This document shows positions 41,365 to 49,530 of a stretch of DNA of 64,000 bases, one piece after another; within the stretch, counting starts at the first letter, position 1, and every line of letters begins with the position of its first letter. The notes beneath the pieces are model-generated. The model was not told the DNA's origin. It searched no databases and saw nothing but the letters and a program-made list of their open reading frames with translations. The position numbers and the translations under genes were made by a program. Source of the stretch: Corynebacterium lizhenjunii (GTDB lineage: Bacteria > Actinomycetota > Actinomycetes > Mycobacteriales > Mycobacteriaceae); assembly GCF_011038655.2 (NCBI RefSeq), contig NZ_CP064954.1, forward strand, positions 682,001-746,000, in the 5' to 3' direction.

Positions 41365-42195
41365 ATGTCCTTCCAAACGCCCGCACCCGCTGCCGTTAGC
41401 ATCACCGACCCCGCCGATCCCCGCTTGGATGACATCCGTGATTTAAAGTCTGCGGATAAGGCAGGCCGCGGGCTGGTGTTTGCCGAGGGCCCCCTGTGCG
41501 TTGAACGCCTGCTGGACTCGCCCTACCCAGTGCGCTGTCTGGTGGGCTTTGCGCATAAACTAGCACCCTTCGCTCAGCGTGCCGCGCAAGAGGGCATTGC
41601 CGTCTATGAGGTCTCCCGCGAGACCCTGGCGCAGGTGGCGGGCTTTGATATGCACCGCGGCCTTGTGGCCACTGCTGACCGGGTTGAGCCGTGGAGCGTG
41701 GAGGGTGTCATCTCCCAGGCGCGCACCTTGGTGGTCATGGAAGGGGTGGGGGACCATGAAAATATCGGGGCGATTTTTCGCAACGCCGCGGGCATGGATG
41801 TCGACGGAGTGCTCTTGGGTTCCGGGGTGGCGGATCCCCTTTATCGGCGCAGCGTGCGGGTGTCCATGGGCCATGTGTTGCGGTTGCCATGGGCTCGGCT
41901 TGCCGGTGGGTTTACCACCTGGCAGCGCAGTTTGGCACAGCTTGCCGATGCCGACTTCAAGCTCGTCTCCCTTACCCCTCACCCTGAGGCTGTGCACATT
42001 GCCCAGGCCCTGGCAGGTGCGCCTAAGGTGGCCCTCCTGGTGGGAGCAGAGGGGCCGGGGCTTACAGAACACGCCATGCGGGCAACGCATGAGCGCGCCC
42101 GAATCCCGATGGCCCCGGGGACGGATTCGTTAAATGTTGCTACCTCAGCGGCGATTGCGTTTTATGAGCGACAGCGCAGCCTGCTTGACCTGTAG
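41365..42195 (+). CDS. TrmH/SpoU family RNA 2'-O-methyltransferase
   Basis: A 276-residue SPOUT enzyme with an N-terminal substrate-binding domain and the three knot motifs: VVMEGVGDHENIGAIFRNAAG (about 127-147, split by motif 1), ALLVGAEGPGL (about 222-232) and IPMAPGTDSLNVATSAAIAFYE (about 246-267). It methylates a ribose in rRNA or tRNA with SAM; the target site is unknown. It closely follows the permease gene, and its last 51 bp are overlapped by the convergent DUF6928-like gene. Confidence 0.9.
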   Translation: MSFQTPAPAAVSITDPADPRLDDIRDLKSADKAGRGLVFAEGPLCVERLLDSPYPVRCLVGFAHKLAPFAQRAAQEGIAVYEVSRETLAQVAGFDMHRGLVATADRVEPWSVEGVISQARTLVVMEGVGDHENIGAIFRNAAGMDVDGVLLGSGVADPLYRRSVRVSMGHVLRLPWARLAGGFTTWQRSLAQLADADFKLVSLTPHPEAVHIAQALAGAPKVALLVGAEGPGLTEHAMRATHERARIPMAPGTDSLNVATSAAIAFYERQRSLLDL

Positions 42196-43119
42196 GGCTA
42201 CGCGCTTGCCCACTCGCGCGCCGAGGTGCCCAGCGCGCTGGGCGACGTCGATTGCGGCCTCGCCCAAGGAGGGCTCGGCGTCTTCGCCACGCAGGCGTTG
42301 TGCCGGGGCGGTGGCCACCGGGCTGAGCTCGGCCGCGTAATCGTCGTAGCCAGCTGCGTCCTCATCCTCTGGGGTGGAGTTTTCCATGTCGCCTTCCACC
42401 TTCGCCGCAGTGGACGCAAATCCCGCAGCGGCTGCAGATCCCGCAGTGGCTGCAGCCCCTGCAGCGGCCTTAGACACTGGGGAGGAAGGGGTGGGGTCAA
42501 CCTTGGGCTCTGGACGGCCGTCTACGGCATATCCCACCACGTCCAGATCAGGGCCATTGGGGCCAATTTCTACTCCCAACCAGGAGTTCTGGGCGTGTTC
42601 CATGAGCTGTTGCGGAACAAAGGGCAAAGTGATTCCCCCGGAGTTTTCCGGGGAGTGCTCACCGGCCCAATATTCACCCTCGAAGGGCTCCGGGAGCCCA
42701 ATGTCTTCCAAAAACGCAGTCGCAGTGCAGCACAACGAGCGTTTGAGTTCGTAGCTATGCCAGTGGGCAAAACCGGCGTAGCCTTCGTCCTCATTAGTGG
42801 CAAAGGCATAGATATCCGTGGCGTCTATCGCGCGCAGCAACAGCGGGGAGAGTTGGGAGAGCGTGAGCGCTTCTTCCATGATGATGGTTTGCACCACCGT
42901 CACGTCACGGTAGCCGCCAATGTAGAATTCCGCGACATCCACCGACACCGAGCGATTCAGTGGAAATTGCCCAATGGGGGTTACCGGCAAAGCGGGGTTG
43001 AGCTGGCTTAAGTACTTGCGCCCGAAACCGCGGTCCGCCTTGGGCTCCGTGCGCAGAACTGCGGCAGGATCAGAGCAGTTGACGTACCAGAGCGTGAGCA
43101 CGGCGCGTGAGATGGACAT
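42145..43119 (-). CDS. Hypothetical protein, probable DUF6928 family
   Basis: A 324-residue soluble protein beginning MSISRAVLTLWYVNCSDPAAVL, with an N-terminal domain of about 200 residues (FPLNRSVSVDVAEFYIGGYRDV, FAHWHSYELKRSLCCTATAFLEDIGLP) and a low-complexity Ala-rich and acidic C-terminal tail ending in a basic helix. I associate it with DUF6928 of corynebacteria; the function is unknown. The gene end overlaps the methyltransferase gene on the opposite strand by 51 bp. Confidence 0.65.
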   Translation of the reverse strand: MSISRAVLTLWYVNCSDPAAVLRTEPKADRGFGRKYLSQLNPALPVTPIGQFPLNRSVSVDVAEFYIGGYRDVTVVQTIIMEEALTLSQLSPLLLRAIDATDIYAFATNEDEGYAGFAHWHSYELKRSLCCTATAFLEDIGLPEPFEGEYWAGEHSPENSGGITLPFVPQQLMEHAQNSWLGVEIGPNGPDLDVVGYAVDGRPEPKVDPTPSSPVSKAAAGAAATAGSAAAAGFASTAAKVEGDMENSTPEDEDAAGYDDYAAELSPVATAPAQRLRGEDAEPSLGEAAIDVAQRAGHLGARVGKRVALQVKQAALSLIKRNRR

Positions 43120-43172
43120 AGGCGTTTTCTACTCCTGGGATTGGTTGCTGCTGACGATGATAGTCACAAACA

Positions 43173-44384
43173 CTAATTGCGGGGGCGTTTGGTATTACCA
43201 CGCACGCCTAGCAATACGTCCTCCCAGTTCGGGGTGGTGGCCCGGCGCCGCCGCTTCGACGGCTGCGGCTGCGGATCGGGGTTTTGGAAAAACTCTTCTG
43301 CATCCCCCGACTCCGTGTCTTCAGCTCCCTTGCCAGCAGTGCTGCTGCTTGCGGCACTGCTGCTTGCAGCGCTGTTGCTTGCGTCGCTGCTGCTTGCAGG
43401 CTCAACAACCTCGCTCGCAGTGGAGTCTTTCGCAGACGCCGGCGGGGTAGTGGGGGCAGTCAAATCCGTTAAGGCATCCCTGCCTTTGGCCTTATTCCGG
43501 TCGCGCCGACGGGAATCAAGATCATGGAAGGCCGGGGCATCCGTAGCCGCCTCGTCCACAGTCTCTGCAGCGGTGGAGTCTGCCGCGTAGAAGTCATCAC
43601 GGGAATCAATGGCCTCCACGCGGCGCGCGCCACGCCCCACGGAGGTCAAAGAGCGCACGGGTTGGACAAAGTCCGGATCGGTCAGGTCTGCGGCAACGGA
43701 GTTGCGGGCCTCGAGGGTATCAGCGGAACCGCGAGATTGCTTCAGCGTCCATTCGGCCTCGTTCTCGCTCAAACCTGCCTTCCAGGTCACGCGCACAGTC
43801 CATGGTTCCCCCTTCGCCCGGTAGGCGTCCCAGGTGGCTTCTGAAAGTGAATGCCCGCGGGCGGCAAAAGCGGTAGCCAGCACCTCAAAAATGGTGAGCT
43901 TGGCTGGGCCATCCTCGCGGACGGGGTGGGCCTGCTTGGCTAATTCGGCAATCCGGGCTCGTTCCATCAGCACGGGGTGTGCAAACGGTTCCACGCGCGA
44001 GTGCGCAACGTTCATTTCTTCTGCTAACTCAGCTATGGAAGCACCCGCACGGATGCGTTGCTGGATTTCTGCCGGGCGCATGCTCAGGGCGTCGGATACC
44101 GGGCGACGCGCAGGGGCGGAACCCGCCACGCGCAGGGGGCGGGAGGGGGAATCGGCAGGTTCGGTGGGGGCATCGGCAGACCCTGTTGTGCCTGCAGGGG
44201 CGGCAGGAGCAGCAGGTCCTGCGGAGTCTGCAGGACCTGTAGGCGCGGCAGCGGAGGGAAGCAGCAACGAGCGAACGGGACCCTCTAGGGCCTCAAGGTC
44301 CACAAAGAATTCCTCCCCCTCATCGGTGCGCAGCACCAGGGAGGTGGGAGTGGACTCGTGGGCAACCACGAAAAGTTCGCGCAT
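43173..44384 (-). CDS. sepH: Septation protein SepH (DUF3071)
   Basis: A 403-residue protein with the conserved N-terminal DUF3071 region: MRELFVVAHESTPTSLVLRTDEGEEFF in two strands, then a helix-turn-helix (RPAEIQQRIRAGASIAELAEEMNV, about 100-123), RVEPFAHPVLMERARIAELA, and EPWTVRVTWKAGLSENEAEW. A Ser/Ala-rich linker and a basic end (QPSKRRRRATTP) follow. SepH stimulates FtsZ assembly in actinobacteria. A GGCATCGGCA word lies in a Pro/Ala linker. Confidence 0.9.
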   Translation of the reverse strand: MRELFVVAHESTPTSLVLRTDEGEEFFVDLEALEGPVRSLLLPSAAAPTGPADSAGPAAPAAPAGTTGSADAPTEPADSPSRPLRVAGSAPARRPVSDALSMRPAEIQQRIRAGASIAELAEEMNVAHSRVEPFAHPVLMERARIAELAKQAHPVREDGPAKLTIFEVLATAFAARGHSLSEATWDAYRAKGEPWTVRVTWKAGLSENEAEWTLKQSRGSADTLEARNSVAADLTDPDFVQPVRSLTSVGRGARRVEAIDSRDDFYAADSTAAETVDEAATDAPAFHDLDSRRRDRNKAKGRDALTDLTAPTTPPASAKDSTASEVVEPASSSDASNSAASSSAASSSTAGKGAEDTESGDAEEFFQNPDPQPQPSKRRRRATTPNWEDVLLGVRGNTKRPRN

Positions 44385-44498
44385 GGGCGGGAAGCCTCCT
44401 TCTTCTGAAGCGGTGCCTAGCCGGAAAGAATAGGTCTGGCCTCCAACCTTAACGCACCCTGTGGGACAAATGGGCGGCTGCCGCGCCCAGCGGACTAG

Positions 44499-45635
44499 CT
44501 AATTGCCAAGAAAATCGATCGCGTAATCAATGGCGCGGGTAAGCGTGGTGATGTCCGCGGTATCAATGGCCGGGAACATGCCAATGCGCAATTGGTTGCG
44601 GCCCAGCTTGCGATAAGGCTCAATGTCCACAATGCCCTGGGAGCGCAGGAGCTTGGCGATGCCACTTGCGTCCACCCCATCTGCAAAGTCAATGGTGCCA
44701 ACCACCAGGGAACGGGCGGCCGGATCGCTGACAAAAGCGGTAGCGTGTTCGTGGGAATCTGCCCAAGAATACAGGGCCTGCGCGTTGGCGCTGGTGCGCT
44801 CCACCATGCCGGTGAGTCCACCGTTGTGGTTCATCCATTCCACCTGGTCCGCCAGCATGAGCAAGGTGGCTACCGCCGGGGTGTTGTAGGTCTGGTTCTT
44901 GCGGGAGTTATCCACTGCGGTCTGCAGATCCAGGAACGCGGGGATGAAGCGGTCTGAGGCGGAAATCTTCTCAATACGCTCCAGTGCCGCCGGGGACATT
45001 GCGGCAAGCCATAGGCCACCGTCGGAGGCAAAGCACTTCTGCGGGGAGAAATAGTAGACGTCGGTTTCGGTGATGTCCACCGGAAGCCCGCCGGCCCCGG
45101 AGGTCGCGTCGATGACCACCAGGGCATCGCTATCTCCAGCTGTCGGGCGAGAGATCTGGGTCATCGCGCCAGTCGACGTCTCATTATGTGCCCAGGCCAC
45201 AACGTCCGCGCCCTCGAGGTTGAGCTGCGAGCTGGACGGGGCGGTGCCCACGGGGGCTTCGGTGATGTGGGGGGCTTCCAGCCACGGGGCCTGCGCCGAG
45301 GCCTTAGCGAACTTGGAGGAGAACTCGCCAAAGCTCAGGTGTGAAGAACGCTGCTGAATAAGCCCGAAAGTGGCTGCGTCCCAAAAGGCGGTGGCGCCGC
45401 CTAGGGAAAGGACAATCTCGTAGCCTTCCGGGAGGGAGAACAGGGAGGACAGGCCCTCGCGAACGCGTCCCACCACATCCTTGACGGCGGGCTGGCGGTG
45501 GGAGGTGCCGATGATGTCTGCGGCGTGGGCGCTGATGGCCTCAATCTGGGAGGGGCGAACCTTGGAAGGGCCGCAGCCAAAGCGGCCATCGGCAGGCAAA
45601 AGCTCGGAGGGAAGGGTAAAGTCAGCAGTAGTCAT
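44499..45635 (-). CDS. serC: Phosphoserine aminotransferase
   Basis: A 378-residue class V aminotransferase from ATG 45635 (MTTADFTLPSELLPADGRFGCGPSKVR across the conserved GPSK); an ATG at 45653 is an alternative. VIDATSGAGGLPVD and the PLP lysine in YYFSPQKCFASDGGLW (about 212-227) are clear. It is of the actinobacterial/plant-like SerC type, which transfers amino from glutamate to 3-phosphohydroxypyruvate in serine synthesis. Divergent from gltA with a 186-bp gap. Confidence 0.93.
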   Translation of the reverse strand: MTTADFTLPSELLPADGRFGCGPSKVRPSQIEAISAHAADIIGTSHRQPAVKDVVGRVREGLSSLFSLPEGYEIVLSLGGATAFWDAATFGLIQQRSSHLSFGEFSSKFAKASAQAPWLEAPHITEAPVGTAPSSSQLNLEGADVVAWAHNETSTGAMTQISRPTAGDSDALVVIDATSGAGGLPVDITETDVYYFSPQKCFASDGGLWLAAMSPAALERIEKISASDRFIPAFLDLQTAVDNSRKNQTYNTPAVATLLMLADQVEWMNHNGGLTGMVERTSANAQALYSWADSHEHATAFVSDPAARSLVVGTIDFADGVDASGIAKLLRSQGIVDIEPYRKLGRNQLRIGMFPAIDTADITTLTRAIDYAIDFLGN

Positions 45636-45821
45636 GGGCACATCATAGAGCATGCTCCTCCTAATTTCGGTCAGTTAGTAGAAAAAGGGGAGAAGTTCAC
45701 CGGTCCAGGCGGATGTATTAGGTATCACATTCTTTGGTATTGTGGATTAGTGGAATACCTGATGCGCGTACTGTTAAGAGGATACGCGCTGGTAACACGT
45801 AGTTTAAGAAAGGACCCTCAC

Positions 45822-47114
45822 GTGGCTTCTGAAGCAAACAAGGTCGTACTGCACTACCCGGGTGGCGAGTACGAAATGGATATCAAGCAGTCCACTGAAG
45901 GTGACTCTGGTTTCGACATCGGCAAGCTGCGCAACGACACTGGACTGGTCACCTTCGACCCGGGTTACGCCGCTACCGGCTCCACCGAGTCCAAGATCAC
46001 TTTCATCAACGGTGAGGAAGGCATCCTGCGTCACCGCGGCTACGACATCGCGGACCTGGCGGAAAACGCCACCTTCAATGAGGTTTCCTACCTACTTATC
46101 AAGGGCAAGCTCCCCACTCAAGAAGAGCTGATCGCCTTCAACGATGAGATCCGCCACCACACCCTGCTGGACGAGGACTTCAAGGCACAGTTCTCCATCT
46201 TCCCGCGCGACGCGCACCCGATGGCCGTGCTAGCTTCCTCCGTTAACATTTTGTCCACCTACTACCAGGACCAACTGGATCCGCTGGACGAAAAGCAGCT
46301 GGACAAGGCCACCGTGCGCCTGCTGGCTAAGGTGCCCATGTTGGCTGCCTACGCCTACCGCGCATCCCAGGGCAAGCCCTACATGTACCCGGACAACAAG
46401 CTGAATGCTCGCGAGAACTTCCTGCGCATGATGTTCGGCTACCCGACTGAAGAGTACAACGTGGACCCGGTGGTGGCTAAGGCTCTGGACAAGCTGCTGA
46501 TTCTGCACGCTGACCACGAGCAGAACTGCTCCACCTCCACCGTGCGCATGATCGGCTCTGCACAGGCCAACATGTTTGTTGCCGTTGCCGGTGGTATTAA
46601 CGCGCTATCCGGCCCGCTGCACGGCGGCGCAAACCAGGCCGTGTTGGAGATGCTGGAAGACATTCAGGCCAACAATGGCGGCGACGCTACCGACTTCATG
46701 AACCGCGTGAAGAACAAGGAAAAGGGCGTCCGCCTGATGGGCTTTGGCCACCGCGTGTACAAGAACTACGACCCGCGTGCCGCCATTGTCAAGGAAACTG
46801 CCCACGAGATTCTGGAGCACCTGGGTGGTGACCCGATGCTGGATCTGGCCATGGAGCTAGAGCAGATCGCGCTCAACGACGACTACTTCGTCTCCCGCAA
46901 GCTCTACCCGAACGTGGACTTCTACACCGGCCTGATCTACCGTGCCATGGGCTTCCCCACGGACTTCTTCACCGTACTCTTCGCCATCGGCCGCCTGCCG
47001 GGTTGGATTGCTCAGTACCGCGAGCAGCTGGAGCTCAACACCAAGATCAACCGCCCGCGCCAGATCTACACTGGTGAGACCCTGCGCAAGGTCACCCCGC
47101 GCTCTGAGCGCTAG
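45822..47114 (+). CDS. gltA: Citrate synthase
   Basis: A 430-residue hexameric-type citrate synthase from GTG 45822, preceded by AAGAAAGGA. The N-terminal beta region KVVLHYPGGEYEMDI is that of the Gram-negative/actinobacterial type. Catalytic residues lie in HADHEQNCSTSTVRM (His, about 336), PLHGGANQAV and FGHRVYKNYDPRA (His), and an Asp in YPNVDFYTGL. It condenses oxaloacetate and acetyl-CoA in the TCA cycle. The open frame extends upstream to 45498, but no family residues match there. Confidence 0.95.
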   Translation: MASEANKVVLHYPGGEYEMDIKQSTEGDSGFDIGKLRNDTGLVTFDPGYAATGSTESKITFINGEEGILRHRGYDIADLAENATFNEVSYLLIKGKLPTQEELIAFNDEIRHHTLLDEDFKAQFSIFPRDAHPMAVLASSVNILSTYYQDQLDPLDEKQLDKATVRLLAKVPMLAAYAYRASQGKPYMYPDNKLNARENFLRMMFGYPTEEYNVDPVVAKALDKLLILHADHEQNCSTSTVRMIGSAQANMFVAVAGGINALSGPLHGGANQAVLEMLEDIQANNGGDATDFMNRVKNKEKGVRLMGFGHRVYKNYDPRAAIVKETAHEILEHLGGDPMLDLAMELEQIALNDDYFVSRKLYPNVDFYTGLIYRAMGFPTDFFTVLFAIGRLPGWIAQYREQLELNTKINRPRQIYTGETLRKVTPRSER

Positions 47115-47333
47115 TCACCCGGGAGTGTAAAGCCTCCAGCGCGCGACTCTGCGCACTAGCGCTGGATTCTGCGCAATACCTGCAACCGCACTGTGATCCC
47201 CTATACTGGGCAAGCAGTGCGGTTGTTTGTTGCGCGCTGCGGGCGTTTGTTTCGCGCTGCGTGGTGCAGCCGATGTGTACGACCGCTGTGTACTTGCTCA
47301 GCTACTTCGCTATAGCTCAAGGAGAATTACCCC

Positions 47334-47693
47334 ATGGAAAAGCCGCTTATTGAAGCACAGACTGGCCCGGCCCCAACCGACGTTGTCATCGAAGATATTG
47401 TGGTTGGTGATGGTGCTGAGGCACAACCGGGGGGCGTCGTTGAGGTGCACTACGTTGGCGCCGACTATGAAACGAACCAGGAGTTTGACTCCTCCTGGGA
47501 CCGTGGTCAGTCCATCGAGTTTCCGCTCACTGGCCTGATTGCCGGCTGGCAGGAGGGCATCCCGGGAATGAAGGAAGGTGGGCGCCGCCAGCTCACTATT
47601 CCGCCGGAGAAAGCTTATGGTCCTGTGGGCGGCGGACATCCGCTGTCTGGGCGCACCCTGGTCTTTATTATTGACCTGATCCGCGCGGCCTAA
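47334..47693 (+). CDS. FKBP-type peptidyl-prolyl isomerase
   Basis: A 119-residue single-domain FKBP: VEVHYVGADYETNQEFDSSWDRG in two strands, FPLTGLIAGWQEGIPGMKEGGRRQL split by the flap, IPPEKAYGP, and TLVFIIDLI at the end. It catalyses cis-trans proline isomerisation in the cytoplasm. AAGGAG precedes the ATG. Same position as the FKBP gene after gltA in C. glutamicum. Terminated by a hairpin. Confidence 0.92.
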   Translation: MEKPLIEAQTGPAPTDVVIEDIVVGDGAEAQPGGVVEVHYVGADYETNQEFDSSWDRGQSIEFPLTGLIAGWQEGIPGMKEGGRRQLTIPPEKAYGPVGGGHPLSGRTLVFIIDLIRAA

Positions 47694-47706
47694 TCCCGTA
47701 TACCCA

Positions 47707-47745
47707 CAGCCCGCTGGCACACCTTGTGCTATTGCGGGCTGTTTT
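47707..47745 (+). terminator. Intrinsic terminator after the FKBP gene
   Basis: CAGCCCGC (47707-47714) pairs with GCGGGCTG (47734-47741), followed by TTTT. Confidence 0.8.
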
Positions 47746-47789
47746 CGTATGTCCTGGGATCGTATGCCCTGGTTTCGTATGCCCTGGTC
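47745..47789 (+). repeat. Three tandem 15-bp repeats
   Basis: TCGTATGTCCTGGGA, TCGTATGCCCTGGTT and TCGTATGCCCTGGTC follow directly (47745-47789) in the gap after the FKBP terminator. They are noncoding; the function is unknown. Confidence 0.85.
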
Positions 47790-47867
47790 GGTTTTCGCGT
47801 GTGGAACCGGGGTACCGCAGAGGTGCTGTGGCCCCGCCGGAGGCTGGTTTAGGGCACAATAGAGACC

Positions 47868-48734
47868 ATGAGTGTTCCAACCGTCTTGTTTAATGATGAC
47901 CGCGAAATGCCGCTGCTGGGTTTGGGGACCTACAAGCTGCGGGGGCAAGAGTGCGAGCGAGTGATCCGTGAAGCCATAGAGATTGGCTACCGCAAATTTG
48001 ATACAGCCACCCTTTATAAGAATGAAGAGGCTGTGGGCAAGGCACTGCGCGACGCGATTGCAGCAGGCGATGTGACGCGCGATGAGCTCTTTGTTACCTC
48101 CAAGGTGTGGCATGATCATCACGGTGCGGAACTCGCGCCGCAGGCCTTCCAGGAGTCCATGGACAAGCTGGGTTTGGACTATCTGGACCTTTACCTGATT
48201 CACTGGCCATGGCCCCAGGGGGGCAAGTTTGTAGAGACCTTTGACGCGATTGCCCGCTTGCAGGGCATGGGCCAAATTGCCTCCATTGGCGTGGCCAATT
48301 TCTATGAAGAAGTTCTCGATACTCTGATTGCGGAGTCGGGGATAATCCCCGTGCTGAACCAAGTGGAGCTTCATGTCGGTTTTAGTCAGCCACAGTTGCG
48401 GGAGTATCACCGCACGCACGGCATTGTCACTGAAGCCTGGTCGCCTTTGGCGCGTGGGGCTTTATTGGAGCATCCAGTGGTGCAAGAGATTGCCGCCGCG
48501 CACGGGGCAAGTACGGGGCAGGTGACGCTGGCTTACCTGATTGGGCAGGGCATCTCAGTTATCCCGAAGTCCGCGCAACGCGAGCGGCTGGAAGAAAATT
48601 TCCGTGCCGCGCAGGTGGAGCTGTCCGCGGAGCAGATTGCTGCCCTGGATGCAATTGAGCGCGTTGGGGGCCAGCAGGAGGGGGTTGGGCGCATGTTTGC
48701 GGATCCGCGGGAGTTCCCGGGCGCGGACGCATAG
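47868..48734 (+). CDS. Aldo/keto reductase
   Basis: A 288-residue (beta/alpha)8 NADPH-dependent reductase. The catalytic tetrad is visible: Asp and Tyr in KFDTATLYKNE (about 45-55), Lys in FVTSKVW (about 81) and His in LIHWPWP (about 110). GQGISVIPKSAQRERLEEN is the cofactor-binding end. It reduces aldehydes and ketones, with 2,5-diketo-gluconate-reductase-like members; the true substrate is unknown. The gene stands alone. Confidence 0.9.
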   Translation: MSVPTVLFNDDREMPLLGLGTYKLRGQECERVIREAIEIGYRKFDTATLYKNEEAVGKALRDAIAAGDVTRDELFVTSKVWHDHHGAELAPQAFQESMDKLGLDYLDLYLIHWPWPQGGKFVETFDAIARLQGMGQIASIGVANFYEEVLDTLIAESGIIPVLNQVELHVGFSQPQLREYHRTHGIVTEAWSPLARGALLEHPVVQEIAAAHGASTGQVTLAYLIGQGISVIPKSAQRERLEENFRAAQVELSAEQIAALDAIERVGGQQEGVGRMFADPREFPGADA

Positions 48735-49173
48735 CTTCTGGCCGTGAATTCACCGGGTGCTTTGTGCCTGGACAAGAAAGTGGGGTACCCGGCAGTCTGA
48801 GTTGGGCTGCTGGGTTTTCGGGTGCGGTGGTCAGAATTGGGCTGTGGGGGTTCTTGTTGTGCGGCCGGGGGAGTGGCGGCGGGCTAAGTCTGCGAAGCCG
48901 AGGGGTTGGAAAAACCTGGGAATTTCCCGTGAGAGTCGTGCCACAGCAGTGTTAACAAACTTAGCAAACAATGCTTAGATGCAAGACGGGGGTAGTGTGG
49001 CAAGTTGTGAAAGTCAATGTTAAAAGCGGCAATGGGGGTAGTGAAGTCTTGTTAAGGCACATTTCCCTGCGCTAGCTACAGCCTTGCATAGATGGGCATG
49101 TAACTTACACAACAAGCAAAAATTGTGACCCCTACCTCAAGGTGGAGGCCTGCTTGACTTAAAAGGAGTATCG
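48735..49173 (+). promoter_or_regulatory. Upstream region of the monocarboxylate uptake operon with RamA-like boxes
   Basis: No gene is evident in this 439-bp gap. GGGGGTAGTG occurs twice (48988-48997 and 49034-49043, 46 bp apart). These match the short G-run boxes bound by RamA, the acetate-responsive regulator known to activate mctC in C. glutamicum. AAAAGGAG precedes the DUF485 gene start. Binding is inference. Confidence 0.5.
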
Positions 49174-49527
49174 ATGTCTGCAACACCAGTAGGTGCCGGC
49201 CAGGCAAACCCTCGCCGTGAGCCCACGGCGGAAGAGTTTATTGCCATGCGGGACAGCGCGCAGTTCGGAGAACTGCGCGGTGCCTACCGTAACTTCACCT
49301 TCCCCATGACCGTGGCCTTCTTTACGTGGTACGTGATCTACGTCCTCGCCGCTGTTTTTGCTCCTGACTTTATGGCCAAGGAGCTCTTCGGTGGCTGGAA
49401 TGTGGGCTTCCTCTTCGGTATCGCCCAGTTCGCTACCACCTTCATCATCACGTGGATCTACGTGAAGTACGCCAACAAGAACATCGAGCCGCGTGCGGCC
49501 GCTATCCGTGCAGAGCTGGAGGGATAA
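49174..49527 (+). CDS. DUF485 membrane protein
   Basis: A 117-residue protein with two transmembrane helices (about 46-68 and 79-101) and the family pattern FIAMRDSAQFGELRGAYRNFTFP before the first. DUF485 genes nearly always precede an acetate/solute:sodium symporter, as here (3 bp gap), and the small protein probably supports the transporter. Confidence 0.9.
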   Translation: MSATPVGAGQANPRREPTAEEFIAMRDSAQFGELRGAYRNFTFPMTVAFFTWYVIYVLAAVFAPDFMAKELFGGWNVGFLFGIAQFATTFIITWIYVKYANKNIEPRAAAIRAELEG

Positions 49528-49530
49528 GCC

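Noticed and set aside
47745..47789. CRISPR array
   Set aside because: The repeats are contiguous 15-bp units without spacers, and no cas gene is present anywhere in the window.
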